Below are positions 1-10,241 of a stretch of DNA of 64,000 bases, one piece after another. The DNA lies in the NCBI GenBank assembly GCA_905221615.1, contig CAJNDT010003424.1, positions 205,001 through 269,000 on the forward strand. The letters are read 5' to 3'. A program made the position numbers and the translations under genes. The stretch comes from Symbiodinium sp. CCMP2592 (taxonomy: Eukaryota > Sar > Dinophyceae > Suessiales > Symbiodiniaceae). Each line of letters opens with the position of its first letter. Position 1 is the first letter of the stretch. The notes beneath the pieces were generated by a model that had not been told where the DNA came from, did no database searches, and worked only from the letters and a program-made list of their open reading frames with translations.

Positions 1-1475
1 GGCTCGGCAAGGCCCACATCGATGACCACAATATTTACGTCCTCGAGTCCTTGCAGGCTTTTCCGCTTTCGAGTGCCGGCCACCACAACTTGCAGAAGTC
101 TCTTGGACCAGCAACTGGCCAAGGAGCGGGATGTGCTGGAGACGCTTTTCCTGGGCACTCTCTGTCTCTCCCCACTAAACTTCTTGAAGTTTGCTCAGCT
201 AATGCAGGCAGACACATCGACTTGGAGCAGGCAAGCTGCTGCAAGAGAAGGTTCTCGAACTTCAGATCCTGCCGAAAGCATCAGCAGTTTCGGCGGGGGC
301 GAGCTCGCGGCATGAAAAGCAGCTTGCTTTCAGCAAATGCTCCTTGTGCATCACGCCCTTCTCATGGCAGTAGGATATGGCCTCCGTTGCCTGGCATGAA
401 CAGCCAGATGTGAGTAGGTAGCATGCTGTCCAAGTCCACAAGACCCACCAAGGCAAACATGAAAACATGCATCTGACTTGCATGTTGCCTGAAGGAATAT
501 TCGGCGTACCCATGCCTGCCACGGCAGGGGAAAATCGCGACATTGCAACAAGGGGAACCACATTGCCAGACAGGCTGCCGGTGCAAACCCGCTCTCCAAA
601 GTCAGAGAAGAACTACTTTTTCAGCCTTGAGCTTGAACCCGGCCGTGCCTCGGGGATGGGCTGCTTCTGATCGATGCTGGCCTGCGCGGGGATGTGAGTT
701 GGTGTCACAGCTCCGAGGAGCCTTCAACACGGCAAGGCTAATTTGTGCAGACTCCACAATGCCCGCCGAAGCTTGCAACTTGCCTTGACCAGGTCGAAAA
801 GCTCCCCTCCCTCACAGACATCGGTGATGATATAGACGTTCTCGGAGTCTGCATACCACTCCTCGGAGCATTTCCAAGCGGAGAAGCTGACCTTCTCTTT
901 ACACAAGTGTCGCCACGCTGCATTCTCGGCTCCAGCCACCTCCTAGCAGCTGGCCCGGCTATGCCACCGAGTAGCGTAGAGTCGGAGGATTCGGGGGTGA
1001 TCCAGCATGGCGAGGAGCTGGATCTCTTGATCCAGGCAAGCCACTGGGGTGTTGCTCTCTTGCAGCTTCATCTTGTTTACAGTCTTCATGACCTTTCCAT
1101 GCAAGCTGGACAAGACTCACCGGCGAACGAGAGATGCTTGCGCACAGATTGTTGAGTAAGCTTCTTGCTCTCTTGATGCCAGTTGCCTTCTGAGTCACAC
1201 CTTGGGCATCGGCTAGACTCGACACAGCGCCGCGACATAACATCCGCTGCCTTCTACTCCTATAGCACTGGCAGGTGGGCGTCCATCTCATTCGACATCC
1301 AAGCATCTGTGCACAATGCCGAAGCTGCCCTGGCCTAGCACAGATCATAGGAGCGATCCAACCAGCTCAGGAGTTTGGCTCGGGACTATGACTATGGACA
1401 TTGTATATCTCTATCTTGCACAGACAGCAGCAGCAGCAATGCCGGCGAGCCTAGCATGGCGCCGAAGTGGTAGAA
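1..1475 (-). CDS. CDPK/CAMK-like Ser/Thr protein kinase, partial (cut by left edge)
   Basis: Protein kinase domain spread over short minus-strand exons. Exons at 976-1092, 784-861, 589-612, 489-515 and 343-390 join in one frame (294 nt, 98 codons), and the next starts at 268. In order they carry the ATP-binding lysine (VMKTVNK), the helix-C glutamate (DQEIQLL), LDHPRILRLY, the hinge-side CEGGELFDLV, SYCHEKGVMHK and then DLKFENLL, giving an HKDLKFEN catalytic loop. At 1-34 the metal-binding motif reads VVIDVGLAE, so DVG replaces DFG. Upstream pieces at 1169-1200 (VTQKATGIKR), 1224-1250 (GSGCY) and 1451-1475 (FGAMLG) fit the glycine loop by spacing, but joining the first two needs a 23-nt intron, so that part is tentative. 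Introns use GC, GT and GA donors (GA at 342, GC at 783 and 488). Known family members phosphorylate proteins in response to calcium. The C-terminal part lies outside the window. Confidence 0.85.
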
Positions 1476-1965
1476 CTGCGCAGGGACCTAAGAAATGTTT
1501 GTCGAGGACACGAAGTCAAATGAGATGCCTCCCCCGACTTTCGACTACGACTGAAGCCTCCGAGGGGCTCCAGGCTTTGCACCACGCAGCAAGCCACTGC
1601 GTGCGAACTTTGGAGGCTTCAAGTCCTGGGCTGCTGCTATCCGGTGTGGCAAAGACAGAAGTAGAAAGCAAGATATCTAAGCCTAAGATATCAGAAAACC
1701 GTTTCTTGATGCTAAGCTCACCTAGAGCAGTTCTTCCCCCAAAAGTCTCAACGCCTCTGTCTGAAGATTGAGTGTCAGGTGGCAAACTGTAATCAAAGCA
1801 TTCATGCGTGAAGCCGAAGCTAACTCTTGCCATGGCTCCTCGTACTTGCGATGCAAGGTCCACCTGCAACAAGGGACATTCAAGGATATTAAAGGGATAG
1901 GAAGCCTTAAGCTAAGGCTTTAGCCGCCTAACTTATTGAGGCATTGCAAAGACTTCCCCTCAGCC

Positions 1966-2896
1966 TCAAGTCGTCTCTTTCTCTGTCTCAGCAGGCCTGT
2001 ACAGCTGCAGGAACTCTGCTTGGTCCAGGCATCCGTCGCCGTCGTGATCGAACTTTCGCATACGATTGCGCACCTATGCTGATGCAGAGTCCAGCCAGAG
2101 AAGCTGACACCGAACCCGGTCAGGTTGTTTGAGCTTGAGTTCAGGGCGGAGGTATCAGTTTCAACCTTCCAACTCCGGTCCTTGGAATGTTACAGGTAGG
2201 ATACAGTAAGGGGTGGGTCCTTCCGCTTGCTACCCGAGACTTGATTTTACGTACGGTCACGCAGCGGCTTCGTTTCCGGTCCTGCATCTGCGGGGATAAT
2301 GCCCAGCCATGCAGGGCGGTTCAGAACATGTTCACCGCATGTCCTCCTCCTTCTTCAAACCACAATCTCGTTACACAACCCACATTGAGAAAGAAGCCCC
2401 CTCTCCCAGCCCCGAGAAACAGGAACACCCCGTGCAGCAGAAAACTACATTTGCACAACTTGAAGCGAAACCCAGCAATTCAGCTAATTCAGCTCGAAAA
2501 CGGCAATAAAATCCAAACCCCTGATCAGCCCACACTGCACAGCCTCAGGTTTGACATCAGAACGGCAAATGCCTTTCTGCCTCGTAGCACTACCCTTCCG
2601 ATAATTCCGAAGACTCAGAGATATGCAAAGCCTACAACAGCGAGGACAAACAACAGCTCAAAAGGAAGATCTGCCCAGGTACCAGCTTTTGATGCGTCGC
2701 TGTGTCTTTTACTAAGGACAAGCCCAGCTCCTGCGGTTGGTGACGGCACCGATTCTAGCAAGCATCGTCATGTTCTTTGTCTTACCGGTGCGCTCGAAAT
2801 TACATCGACTTTGTGAAACCTCCGCAGTCCAGCCCGAGTCCTGGTAGAGGATAGGAAGGAATCTCAGCAGTTCATGATAGCTGAGTCGCCCATCGC
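1966..2896 (-). CDS. EF-hand protein, last two exons
   Basis: Two exons, 2820-2896 and 1966-2073, join in phase across a 746-nt GT-AG intron and end at a TGA (1966-1968). The last exon holds a canonical EF-hand loop, DHDGDGCLDQAE, with all calcium ligands in place, followed by FLQLYRP. The preceding exon supplies the second half of another loop, GDGRLSYHE, then LLRFLPILYQDSGW. The start of that first loop lies in an upstream exon I could not place. If the exon is read without splicing, position 3 of the loop is a TAA stop. The gene lies directly upstream of, and in the same direction as, the kinase. It may be the C-terminal calcium-binding part of a tandem CDPK copy, a separate calmodulin-like protein, or an N-terminal EF-hand part of the kinase itself. 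The presence of EF-hands is secure; which gene they belong to is not. Confidence 0.75.
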
Positions 2897-3403
2897 CTTA
2901 GAGGTCTTTCCAGAAGCTTGCTTTCCAAACACTGCCGGGATCTGAGCAGTGCGTGCGTGGAGCTACCCTGGCAGGGGGAGATGCGGAAAGATGCTCTGAC
3001 GTCTGACGTCGCGCCCCTTGGCCCCTCGTTGATTTCTATGCCACACCTACCTGGGCCATGGACAGCTCTTGTCCATACGACGGAAGAGGCCGGCCGCCAA
3101 GTGCTCGGTGATCCTGACAGGAAATCGTCTGGTGGATTAATTATACATCTCTGCATGCCCAAGAGGGCCCTGATCGACAGCAAGCCTGAGCTTATCAGCG
3201 CAGCGCGCATCACGAGAAGCCTTCGCCACTACGAGATTACTATAGATTGGCAAAACTGAGCGCGGCCTGGGATTCTGAATGGCCAAGGCAAGCTGTCGCT
3301 CGTCCTTGGCCAATGTCGGCCACAAGTATGTGACCGTATGGATCCGGAGAGTCTACGGGAGACTTGGTGCGCTTATCTGACAGCTGGAACGAAGTCGATA
3401 AAC
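2897..3403. other. no clear gene
   Basis: Between the EF-hand exons and the stop codon of the Gln-rich gene I see no convincing exon. An exon completing the first EF-hand loop should lie here or further upstream. Confidence 0.3.
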
Positions 3404-3970
3404 TTAAACAAAAACTCTTGACTGTTCACGCTGCGGGTCCATGGTCGTGTCCTCGCCTTCGTGGTGTGAAGGAGATGCATAGGGAGAGCACGAGGGAGAT
3501 GACCCTGCGCCTGTTGTGCCAAAACCCGTCATGGCTCCGTCCATCATGGCGGCCTTTAGAGCAAACTCGCGCAAATAGGCCGGGTCGGGGTCAGGGTCGA
3601 GCGCTGGCAATCTGATGGGTGCTTGGCCAGGTCGAGCATAGTACTCATCCCTCACCTGCGCTTGGGGCTGCTGGGCTTGGCATGCATATGGATGTAGCTG
3701 CTGCGCTTGATATCCTTGCACCGGCTGTCGCTGTTGCGGCTGCCAAGCTTGCGGAAACGCTGGAGGCACCTGAGGTGGTATTGGCATCGCCTGCCGTGGT
3801 TGAGACGGCTGTGGCAGCTGGTGCTGCCGAGCCTGTTGAGTTTGGAACTGCTGCTGCTGCTGCTGCTGCATCCAGGGCGTCGCCTGCACCTGGTCCCTAG
3901 CATAAGCAGTCTGCGGTCCGAGCATGTACCTCTCCGGCATGGCGTCCGGCGCCCGCGCATGCTGCAACAT
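3404..3970 (-). CDS. Gln/Pro-rich low-complexity protein
   Basis: Open frame of 188 codons plus a TAA stop on the minus strand, starting at the ATG at 3968-3970. An in-frame TAG lies about 40 nt upstream and could instead be part of an AG acceptor, in which case there would be more exons. The protein is dominated by Gln, Pro and Ala, with a run of seven glutamines encoded by a CTG/CAG tract (about 3848-3870) and repeated AQQ/PQ segments. It ends in an acidic, Ser-rich tail containing DPDPDPAYLREFALKAAMMD and EGEDTTMDP. I recognise no folded domain. Such disordered Gln-rich proteins are often transcription or RNA-binding cofactors, but nothing here proves that. The long frame and biased composition argue for real coding. 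Confidence 0.6.
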   Translation of the reverse strand: MLQHARAPDAMPERYMLGPQTAYARDQVQATPWMQQQQQQQFQTQQARQHQLPQPSQPRQAMPIPPQVPPAFPQAWQPQQRQPVQGYQAQQLHPYACQAQQPQAQVRDEYYARPGQAPIRLPALDPDPDPAYLREFALKAAMMDGAMTGFGTTGAGSSPSCSPYASPSHHEGEDTTMDPQREQSRVFV

Positions 3971-4013
3971 GGCTCTCGGCAGCAAAGGCCGCTGACCTTG
4001 ACCCTTGAACTAG

Positions 4014-4929
4014 ATCGGAGTAGCCGTGAAAGTGTGATCAAGCATACTCACAAAATCAAACCGGCAGCGCAACTTTGTGACAAGAACGTTTGTGACCCAA
4101 CACTAGCGCCCTGTTTGGCTGGTCTTTATGATCTCTGACATGCTGAAGCTGCATGCATCAGTTCAAATTTGGCTTCAGCTGCGCAAGTTGCGTTTTCAAG
4201 GTGAGCGAGCAGAACGCTCTGCCTTCATCCAAACTTCGTGCACCGAATATCAGCAAAAGCTCGTCAAGCAGTCCCGGCGCCGGGCGGCACGTGCACGGCA
4301 GCGGCAGCTGGACCTTTAAGGGCACCCTTGCGGCAGATGGCCTGCAGAGCCGAAGGTTACGATCGCAGCATGGGGCAGAGGGCGACAATAACGATGCTGT
4401 TGACACCGAAAAGCTGGATGACCCCAACTAGTTAAATTTACTTCCACGTCAAAGCGCGCTGATCTACTCCTCTGTTGTTGCTGCTACAGTTGCTGCAGCA
4501 GCTGCTGCCATCATTTCCGACACTACCGTTACTGTCGTGGCGGCTTTTACAATTCGCGTCGCCAGTGTCACCCTCATATTGTGTTTGCTTCTTCTTGCCA
4601 TAGTGAATATTTTGAGTAGTATTGCTCCACAACTACCACTACCGTGCTTCTTCTTGGGGCTGCTGAACGAAGCGCAGTTAGAAGCTTGTGCTCCACCACA
4701 TGCTGAAATGGCAAGACACCAGGCCAGCCTCAATCACGTCGCCGAGCGCACAGAGCGACCTGCTCACCGAAACTTAGATTCTGTGTTCCTGCTATGTCAA
4801 CTACGGGACTTCTTGTGGAGGATGCAGAGTTGAGCACACCGCGCTGTCGCGCTCGAAGCTCAGGCGAGGATTTTTCCGTGAACCGCTGCAATGATTCACA
4901 TGGCGCGAGTACAGGCTCCGCCGCTCCGC
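4014..4929. other. no clear gene
   Basis: I see no exon I would defend here. A CTG/CAG-rich stretch at about 4467-4515 produces Ala/Ser/Asn-rich frames typical of repeat translation. Confidence 0.3.
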
Positions 4930-5370
4930 TCAGCATTTGCCACGTGAATAATAGGGTCTCTTGCACTGTGGGCACGAAGACTCCACCTGGTTGTAGCCGT
5001 ATTTGCTGGTCTTCTCGTAACAGTTGGTCCACTCTTTTGGAATGCTGATCGTATGATCGCCACACGTGGCCATGAGGTAGTTCTCACAGTACATGTCATT
5101 GGGATCCGGGACTCCCTCCTCGTTGTAATCCTTCGTCTGGCACGGAGTATGGACATCACCCCCTTCTCTGGCACAGCCGCGGGGCAGCTTTTCCGTGGAA
5201 CCCTCCTTCCGCTTGGGGCATTGCTGTCCTTGGGCCGGCTTGAACGCGCGGAAGCGGTTGGTGGCCGGAAAGAAGCAGCAGCAGGTCCCAAAAGTCTCAT
5301 CGACGTTGGCGCCAGGCCGCACCGCACTCACACCCGAAACAAAGAGCAGGAGATTGAACACACCACGCAT
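4930..5370 (-). CDS. small secreted cysteine-rich protein, intronless
   Basis: Uninterrupted ORF of 146 residues plus TGA on the minus strand, with its ATG at 5368-5370. The N-terminus is a clear signal peptide: a short basic start, then the hydrophobic FNLLLFVSGVSA, with likely cleavage after VSA. The mature protein has 12 cysteines, including a CCC triplet near residue 30 and a CPQC motif near the C-terminus, and is rich in Lys, Gly and Pro. This suggests an extracellular or lumenal disulfide-bonded protein. I do not recognise a family. A 5' leader of 47 nt separates the ATG from a degenerate copy of the dinoflagellate spliced leader (5418-5438). That, with the lack of introns among intron-rich neighbours, suggests the gene arose from a reverse-transcribed mRNA. 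Confidence 0.8.
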   Translation of the reverse strand: MRGVFNLLLFVSGVSAVRPGANVDETFGTCCCFFPATNRFRAFKPAQGQQCPKRKEGSTEKLPRGCAREGGDVHTPCQTKDYNEEGVPDPNDMYCENYLMATCGDHTISIPKEWTNCYEKTSKYGYNQVESSCPQCKRPYYSRGKC

Positions 5371-5417
5371 GGCTGGAAGAGGAGCTTAGTCGAGCTAGAC
5401 GGGAGCTGGGAGACAGG

Positions 5418-5438
5418 CTTGAGCCAAAATCGATGCAG
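5418..5438 (-). other. relict dinoflagellate spliced leader (DinoSL)
   Basis: Read on the minus strand, this segment ends in ATTTTGGCTCAAG, identical over 13 nt to the 3' end of the conserved dinoflagellate trans-spliced leader. Over the full 21 nt compared, 17 positions match; the 5' half is degenerate. It lies 47 nt upstream of the ATG of the intronless secreted protein and in the same orientation, where a genome-encoded relict leader from a retroposed mRNA is expected. Confidence 0.75.
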
Positions 5439-6758
5439 AGTTTGAATTCCCGTGTCGTATCCACCCGACCGGGCCTTGCCGACATCTCGCGCCGTCTTGC
5501 GAAAAGCCGTTTAATGGGTCAGTTACTCTGGCCGTAGAACTGTATTCTGTACACAATCTAAAACACGACCATGCCAAAAAGGTCAGCTAGGGCCTCAACT
5601 TCGGCAAGCCGCCTGCCAAGTCCCGCTATCAGCTATCACGTCGCGAATCGTAATTTTGCCGGTTGAGTCTCACTGAAACCCGCGCAGTGTTGAGTAGAAC
5701 AGTTGAACACACCGCCCTTCAGGCCTGTTGATGTGCTGTGCTTCTTTCAACCGATCTCCGACAGCCCCAGACCGCTCCAGGCCTCAGCTCTGACAAGTCC
5801 AACGAGTTGAAGAAGGCCCCACACTATTCTCGGCCTTTTGTTCATCTCTGCTCATTCTGCTCGACTATGACATAGGCAGGACAGTGGCATGAGTACCAGT
5901 CGTCAAACCGAATCTGCACTTGCATGCAAATACCTTCGTGCGCATTCCTTTCCTCCTTTCTGTGACGGCAGAGACTCCGGCACATCTGGGGCAGGGGCGC
6001 TCGGATCCGGCCAGGTCGACGAAGGACAGCAATCCTGACCTCGCTGGCGACTCTAACGATTTGCATCATGACCACGCCTTCGCAGTCGATTCACACAACT
6101 TTACTGACTGCAGCAACACAAAGCTTGACCACACCGTCAACAAACCACTTCACGGCCTGGACCGCCGACAATCACCAACCGAACCTTTCAGTGACCTTTC
6201 AGGCCTCGGGCACTTAAGGTACACGCAGCGGTTCCGGAACAGCAACTCTCAGTTCCTGTCTACGTTTCGTCGTACGACTTTGTCACTCAGTCGTAGGGTT
6301 TACGCCTCGGGCATTTCAGCATTCATTGCTCTGCTGGGGCAAAAGACGGCATAAGCTTGCCGGGCTCACAGAAAAACTACAGCAAGCCACTAGGACCACA
6401 AAGTTCCAGGTCGCGGGCACTTCCCGCTGCTGGCCTGTCTGCTGCACTACACTTGGGAATATGGTGGGAGCACAACAGCACATGCCCAACAAAACTCGCG
6501 GAGTTTGCCTGGCACAGTGCATCGTCCGGCCAAGGCCAGCTGAACAACCTCAGGACCCCAACACTCAACAGCCTCAAATCTATGCAGCGTGCTTCGGTCA
6601 TGCTCCCTTCCGCACCCGTGAACTCGTCCCTCAGCGGAAAAACTCGAAGGCGAACAGATCCGCTCCTCCACAGTCTGAACTAAGTCTTGTGACCCGTATG
6701 CCGAGACGCAGCATGAGAGCGGCTGGACCGCTCGTTGGCGGCTGTTGCAGCCACCTCA
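5439..6758. other. no clear gene
   Basis: Open frames on both strands here have no recognisable motifs and no consistent splice-phase pattern. The promoter region of the secreted-protein gene would fall in the left part, but I see no defined element. Confidence 0.3.
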
Positions 6759-6960
6759 TTAGCTACAGATGTGCTGCGTGTGGCGTCTCGGCATACCGCA
6801 GGCGCAGCCCCCACGCAAGGCTTTCAAGCACTGGTGTTTGGACATCGGACCCTTGATGCTCTTGCAACCCCGGGGCATGCCGCTCTCGCCCAGCTCGCCG
6901 TAGTAAGCTGTACACTGCCGCAGCATCTCCTTGGCTGTATCTGCTGGGGTGTTCGCTCCC
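6759..6960 (-). CDS. unidentified Cys-rich exon
   Basis: A minus-strand frame ending in a stop contains TPADTAKEMLRQCTAYYGEL, then MPRGCKSIKGPMSKHQCL and a Cys/Gly-rich tail. The composition looks coding rather than random, and the direction matches its neighbours. The overlapping frame is also open, so the choice is uncertain. No family recognised. Confidence 0.35.
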
Positions 6961-7374
6961 CGAACCAGAACGTGCGAAAACGAAGTTAGTTGATGATGCA
7001 CAGCGTGGACTACGACTCCATGATGGGCCTATAGACATCTGCATGTTGTCTGGCACTTCTCGTGTGCCGGCTTGAAAAAATGTCCCCATGGTCAGAATAT
7101 GTCAGCTCGTATCACGGAAGTGATGCACCAGTCGTCGGCATTTGGCGGGACTTCGTCAAGCTCAAGGATGAGTGAGAGAGTGAGACACCACGTGGACGTG
7201 CAACTTAGGCCACTTGGCATTCAGATCATGACATGAATGCCGCTCACTTCTTGACGCTCGCTTTGGAAGGTGCCCCCTTTCCACCTCGAAGAACCACAAC
7301 ACATGCTGGTCGTGAGGCCCAAAAATCGGCAAAATTGCATCCACTGCATGCATGGACCTGCGCCAGACATCAGC

Positions 7375-7945
7375 CGATGAATGTCCTCATCGCTCAGCAG
7401 CTGCGCCTCTCGGTCTGTGCTACAAACGTCGACCACTGTACCGAAAACGACAAGCATAATGCAGCATAACCTTTGATTTTCCCTCGGAGTGCAGAGGCTA
7501 CTGAATCAAAGTGCACCATCCTCTGTTCTGCTTCCTCGCCTGGTCCGTGCAGAATCTTCTCCAGATAGCCTGTCGAGACGGGCCGTAACGCCCAATAAAT
7601 AAGGGAGCCACAGACTGCAGTCAACTGTAAACTCCGCATCACGGCACCCTGCACACCCAAAAGTCGAGCCTATTCACAAGCAAATCCTCCAGCTCTTCCG
7701 CTATCACCTAGTCATTATTCTTTTTTCATCATATGCAGGTACTGAAGTACATCACGGTACATCTACATGGCTGTTCCTGTTGAAAGCAAACGTCCAGCAG
7801 GCCCACGCTGCCTCGTACTCACTGCGCTTCAGCTTCTGCAGTTTGTTCCTTAGAGATGGCTTTGACAGTTCATCCACACACGAGACTTCCGGCCCACGAG
7901 CTGTGAAGATCTTGGTAGCGGTTAATGCGGACAAGGATCCCACTC
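7375..7945 (-). CDS. unidentified multi-exon gene, partial
   Basis: Three minus-strand segments look exonic: about 7790-7945 (ALTATKIFTARGPEVSC, then ELSKPSLRNKLQKLKRSEYE), about 7490-7580 (EKILHGPGEEAEQRMVHFDS) and about 7375-7445 (VVDVCSTDREAQLLSDEDIH). They are charged, helix-prone and in one direction, but I could not fix the splice junctions and recognise no domain. They may belong to one gene or two. Confidence 0.4.
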
Positions 7946-8828
7946 AAGCCGGCCTTCAGTGTATTTGAGATCAGGAGTTGTGCAAGAAAGCGCTCACTCC
8001 ACATACATGTTCCTTGAATCGACGGACTTAGTAGTTAACTTCTTCTCGCCTGTCAGAACCAACTCCGACATGCGAGGCACATGTCCCTGTGGATCGAAGC
8101 AATTTCAGGCTAACGTCGTCCTCAGCGGAGTCCCTGAGTCGGGCACCAAGCCGGTGTCCTGGAGAAAAGAGGCCGAGGCCAGAGACTGCAAAGCTTGAAG
8201 CGTTGCCTGCAGCCATCAGAGTCTTAGAAGCTGGAAAGGGAGAAGGAGAACCAGGTGAGAACCAGTCTCACGACTGTGGCCTTCTGGTCCGCTGGGCTGG
8301 CCGCATCCGCTGGCAGCCGCTTCTCGGAAACCTGGGCACCAGCAGCCTGCAGCGTAGCAAGGCGAAGTCAAGGCCAAGGCATACACGAAGGCAGCAGCTC
8401 TCAACGGGATTTCACGGATTCGATTCGAGTTCCTGTCGGCTCTCTCCTGGCCTTTGGCGGAGCAGGGCTCCTCTCAAACGGCACGGGACCTGTCAAGATT
8501 GGAAGCTTTTGTCAAGGAGAATGCACCACCAGAACATGGCTCGACTGAAAAACTAAGGTTCTGGATGCCCGGCACTCTGATCTACTCGTGAAGCCACCCA
8601 CATGCACAAGCCTCTTGTGGAAGTCGCTGCTGGCGCTGCTCCGGACGCATCCTAAGCATGTCTTGTTTCCAAGCGTTTCCATCTTCCGAGTACCAGCACT
8701 CAGCTCAGCAGAGTTGTCAATGCTTGGATGTGCCGACACTGGCACGCAAGCGCGACCAAACGCAACAAAAAAGGGTGAAGAATCAGTACATGGAACCTGC
8801 ACTGCATGTTCACACGCCTGAACTCACC

Positions 8829-9111
8829 TGAAGCTGTCAAGTGCAGCGGAACGACTTTTGTCCCAGGAGATGATGCAGCCTGACACACTTCACAGTCAGA
8901 GGACTGGGAGTTGGCTCTGCCGAGTTCAGCTGAAAGCCTCGCTGGCCGTGAGTCTTACTCGCTGTCTGAGAAAGCTGTTCGGCGGGGCCTCGCTGGCCGT
9001 CTTTGTCACCTCCTCCGGATCCTCGCAGTGAGTCCCAGGCACCTTCTGCTCACAGTGGAGAAGCGGCAACGCTGTCAGCAACAGTCCTATTGCAATTGAA
9101 GACCGTGGCAT
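8829..9111 (-). CDS. small secreted protein, two exons
   Basis: The frame opens with MPRSSIAIGLLLTALPLLHC, a good signal peptide, followed by a soluble acidic stretch (EDPEEVTKTASEAP) in the segment ending near 8926. A second segment at about 8829-8900 reads DCEVCQAASSPGTKVVPLHL and ends at a plausible GTGAGT donor, so the gene probably continues to lower coordinates. Cysteines in both segments and the signal peptide suggest an extracellular or lumenal product. I could not assign a family. The junction between the two segments is not certain. Confidence 0.45.
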
Positions 9112-9236
9112 TCCAGATGTGTGATATGATTTATCATAAGATGTTTAGGCCCTGTTTAAACTAATTCATGCGAGTCGGTGAGGGTGGATTTGCTGGAAAC
9201 GAACCGCCATCAATGCCCCCAGGGCTAAGGTCAAGG

Positions 9237-9375
9237 TCTACTGCAAGTCTTCCGCAGCGCACTTCTCAACGGACTCTCGGAGGCATGCCTTGTCAGCGTC
9301 GCTGTCAGGAACAGGCACAGACATGGCAGAACCAGGGGCAGAGCATTCCGCCTCTGATGCCTCTGCGAGATCAAC
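9237..9375 (-). CDS. unidentified acidic exon, 3' end of a gene
   Basis: A minus-strand frame reads LAEASEAECSAPGSAMSVPV, then PDSDADKACLRESVEKCAAE, and ends at a TAG. The acidic, low-hydrophobicity composition suggests coding. It is probably the last exon of a gene whose other exons lie upstream, possibly at 9.7-10.0 kb. Confidence 0.35.
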
Positions 9376-9722
9376 TTCAGCTTAGAGAACCTACGAGAAT
9401 TCGCACGGCACATAATCTAAGAAAGCATACATATAGCATATTGCATACGATGATATTCAGATATTCAGGCAAGCTGACCCAATCCTGACACCAGAAAGGA
9501 TTTTAACCACTGATATGGTTCGCTTTCGGCTGTCATGAAGGGTGCCGGGGCGGACTCTTGAAGCCAGCTGGGTTCGGTTTGCCAGGCCTGGCCCAGGCTT
9601 GAGGTTTCTGCCGGTCTTCTTCCGCTTCCGCGTTCAGGCTCAGGCCGGCTACTTGTAGCCTGGCGTGACTCTGGGCAACAAGAGTCTCGCAGTCTCGCCT
9701 CGAGTTGCTAAGCTCAGCAAAA

Positions 9723-10052
9723 CTACGCGAAAAATCGAAACGCTGTGCAAGATGTGGTCGGCTTCAACCGAGAAAAGCCAAGCCCCATCTCAATTCGACA
9801 ACCCGGATCGCATTTCAGAAGTAGCGATTGAGCGAGCAAAGTTCGCCGAAAGTCCGCGAGCTGCTTGTGTTTGCTTGCCTTGCCGGCTGCTCTCGCAGGC
9901 AGGGAGTTGCCCGCGGCGTCCAGCTCCTGGACTGAGGCCTCGCTGGCCTGCGAAGGATATGTGTCGAGTGCTTCTGTCTTTCCAGTCGCTTCGTGCTTTT
10001 CTAGGACCAGCCTACTAGCAGGGTGGTTAGGGTCTGGGTTTCCGTGCTGCAC
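9723..10052 (-). CDS. unidentified hydrophilic exon
   Basis: Open minus-strand frame with a coding-like, hydrophilic composition: GNPDPNHPASRLVLEKHEAT, then TYPSQASEASVQELDAAGNS and GKASKHKQLADFRRTLLAQS. No domain recognised. The left third is less convincing and may be intron. Confidence 0.4.
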   Translation of the reverse strand: MQHGNPDPNHPASRLVLEKHEATGKTEALDTYPSQASEASVQELDAAGNSLPARAAGKASKHKQLADFRRTLLAQSLLLKCDPGCRIEMGLGFSRLKPTTSCTAFRFFA

Positions 10053-10241
10053 CTCGATGAACCGCGACCGAAGGGCCGAGGCGTCAGATTTACAAGATCT
10101 TTAAAGGCCGACAGAGACTGCACTCGTACTCAAATCTCTTGACCAAGCTGTCCGAGAATCTGTTCCCATATATCCCTCCAGCAAGGGGCATCATGTAGGT
10201 CCTATACACAGAAATACATAAATTACATAAACATAAGTACG

